Shown here piece after piece: positions 63,259 through 64,000 of a stretch of 64,000 nucleotides of DNA. Under the pieces are notes generated by a model that saw nothing but the letters and a program-made list of their open reading frames with translations, was not told the origin of the DNA and did not search any database. The stretch comes from Cohnella sp. OV330 (lineage in GTDB: Bacteria; Bacillota; Bacilli; Paenibacillales; Paenibacillaceae). The position numbers and the translations under genes are program-made. Where the stretch lies: assembly GCF_900112065.1 (NCBI RefSeq), contig NZ_FOKE01000003.1, positions 1 through 64,000 of the forward strand, given 5' to 3'. The first letter of the stretch is position 1, and each line of letters starts with the position of its first letter.

Positions 63259-64000
63259 ATGAACAAAACATATAATACGCGTGCCATCTTGGCATCGCTG
63301 CTCATCTGCGGTTTTGTCGGCATGTTCAGCGAGACCGCGTTAAACATAGCCATGACGAATTTAATGGACGTATTCGAAATTACGGCCGCAACCGCACAGT
63401 GGTTAACGACAGGGTTCCTGCTTACGCTTGGGATATTAATGCCCATGAGCGGATTGCTGCTTCAGATGTTTACGACAAGGCAGATGTTCGCGGGTTCGCT
63501 TATCTTCCTCACGGTAGGGACATTGATTGCCGCGCTCGCGTTCAATTTTGAAATGTTGATGTTCGCTCGCGTGTTACAGGCGATAGGCATGGGCTTACTT
63601 CTCCCCCTTATGTTCAATACGATACTTGTCATTTTCCCGCCAGAGAAGCGCGGTGCGGCGATGGGGTTCGTCGGATTGGTGATCATGTTCGCGCCGGCTA
63701 CAGGCCCCACCGTAGGCGGTTTATTAATCGAATACTTATCCTGGCATTATATCTTCTGGTTTTCGCTTCTCTTTCTCATCATCGGGCTGTTGGTGGGGCT
63801 GAAGTATTTAGATAATGTCACCGAGGTCAAGAAGCCTCGAATCGATCTGCTGTCCGTCGTATTGTCGACGATCGGCTTCGGCGGCATCGTGTTCGGCTTT
63901 AGCAAGGCAGGCGAAGGCGCTGAGGGCTGGGGAAGTACGGTCGTGATCGCATCCATCGTCGTGGGAGTTGTCGCGCTGGCGTTATTTATCCTTCGGCAGA
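63259..64000 (+). CDS. DHA2-type MFS drug efflux transporter (partial, runs off the window)
   Basis: 247 residues are visible. Helix 1 is ILASLLICGFVGMFSETALN, continuing to AMTNLMDVFEI. ARVLQAIGMGLLLPLMFNTI carries the motif B arginine, and APATGPTVGGLLIEYLSWHY is motif C of drug:H+ antiporters. This is the 14-helix EmrB/QacA/LmrB group. The ATG follows AAGGAG and GAGG. It begins 40 nt after the monooxygenase gene and probably shares its MarR-controlled transcript. Confidence 0.9.
   Translation, partial: MNKTYNTRAILASLLICGFVGMFSETALNIAMTNLMDVFEITAATAQWLTTGFLLTLGILMPMSGLLLQMFTTRQMFAGSLIFLTVGTLIAALAFNFEMLMFARVLQAIGMGLLLPLMFNTILVIFPPEKRGAAMGFVGLVIMFAPATGPTVGGLLIEYLSWHYIFWFSLLFLIIGLLVGLKYLDNVTEVKKPRIDLLSVVLSTIGFGGIVFGFSKAGEGAEGWGSTVVIASIVVGVVALALFILRQ

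Overview
The window looks like the chromosome of a GC-rich Paenibacillaceae member (Cohnella or Paenibacillus type). The evidence is Gram-positive style ribosome binding sites, a SigW/RsiW pair followed by cdaA-cdaR-glmM-glmS with a glmS ribozyme, an S-layer homology protein, several LplABC-type sugar transporters with large extracellular carbohydrate enzymes, and dense GntR/MerR/MarR control. The genus is an inference from gene content, not from a search.

Layout. 1-842: 3' end of a 23S rRNA gene followed directly by five tRNA genes (Thr, Glu, Val, Gln, Leu), with no 5S gene between them. 1008-6208: a carbohydrate-binding protein, an asymmetric heterodimeric ABC exporter and a methyltransferase. 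6650-17399: a ten-gene, tightly packed operon. It encodes a lipoprotein, ATPase and permease of the nitrate/sulfonate/thiamine-precursor type, four paralogous NtaA/DszA-type FMN monooxygenases, a VOC protein, a YCII protein and a cytosine-deaminase-like amidohydrolase. This is the best candidate here for an undescribed catabolic system. 17536-18136: five more tRNA genes in two terminator-bounded units. 18226-24861: a NagR-like GntR regulator divergent from a sugar ABC transporter, a GH4 enzyme and a glucosamine-6-phosphate deaminase. 24980-29296: an SLH surface protein and a large secreted protein of unknown function that share a propeller-like motif.

29410-42132 is mostly housekeeping: a DUF1304 protein, a methyltransferase, PEP carboxylase, sigW-rsiW, and the c-di-AMP/peptidoglycan precursor block cdaA-cdaR-glmM-(glmS ribozyme)-glmS. 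42192-44912 looks like a disturbed region. It has a frameshifted DUF1206 relic and a MerR/aldo-keto reductase pair flanked by near-identical repeats, the second of which continues into a long inverted repeat.

44913-59881 is a glycan-use locus: a propeller-type glycosidase, a GntR-LacI fusion regulator, a GH38 alpha-mannosidase, an LplB/LplC/lipoprotein importer and a 1720-residue secreted protein with four tandem repeats and two pectate-lyase-3-like beta-helix domains. TATACC-type direct repeats lie at the regulator's promoter, between the mannosidase promoter and its start, and upstream of the glycosidase, so one regulator probably controls all three units. 59942-61190 holds a MerR/short-chain dehydrogenase pair with a 19-bp-spacer promoter. 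61289-64000 holds a MarR regulator, a fifth FMN monooxygenase of the same superfamily and the start of a DHA2-type efflux pump, with three copies of a TTTAGnnnGCTAAA operator. The window ends inside the pump gene.
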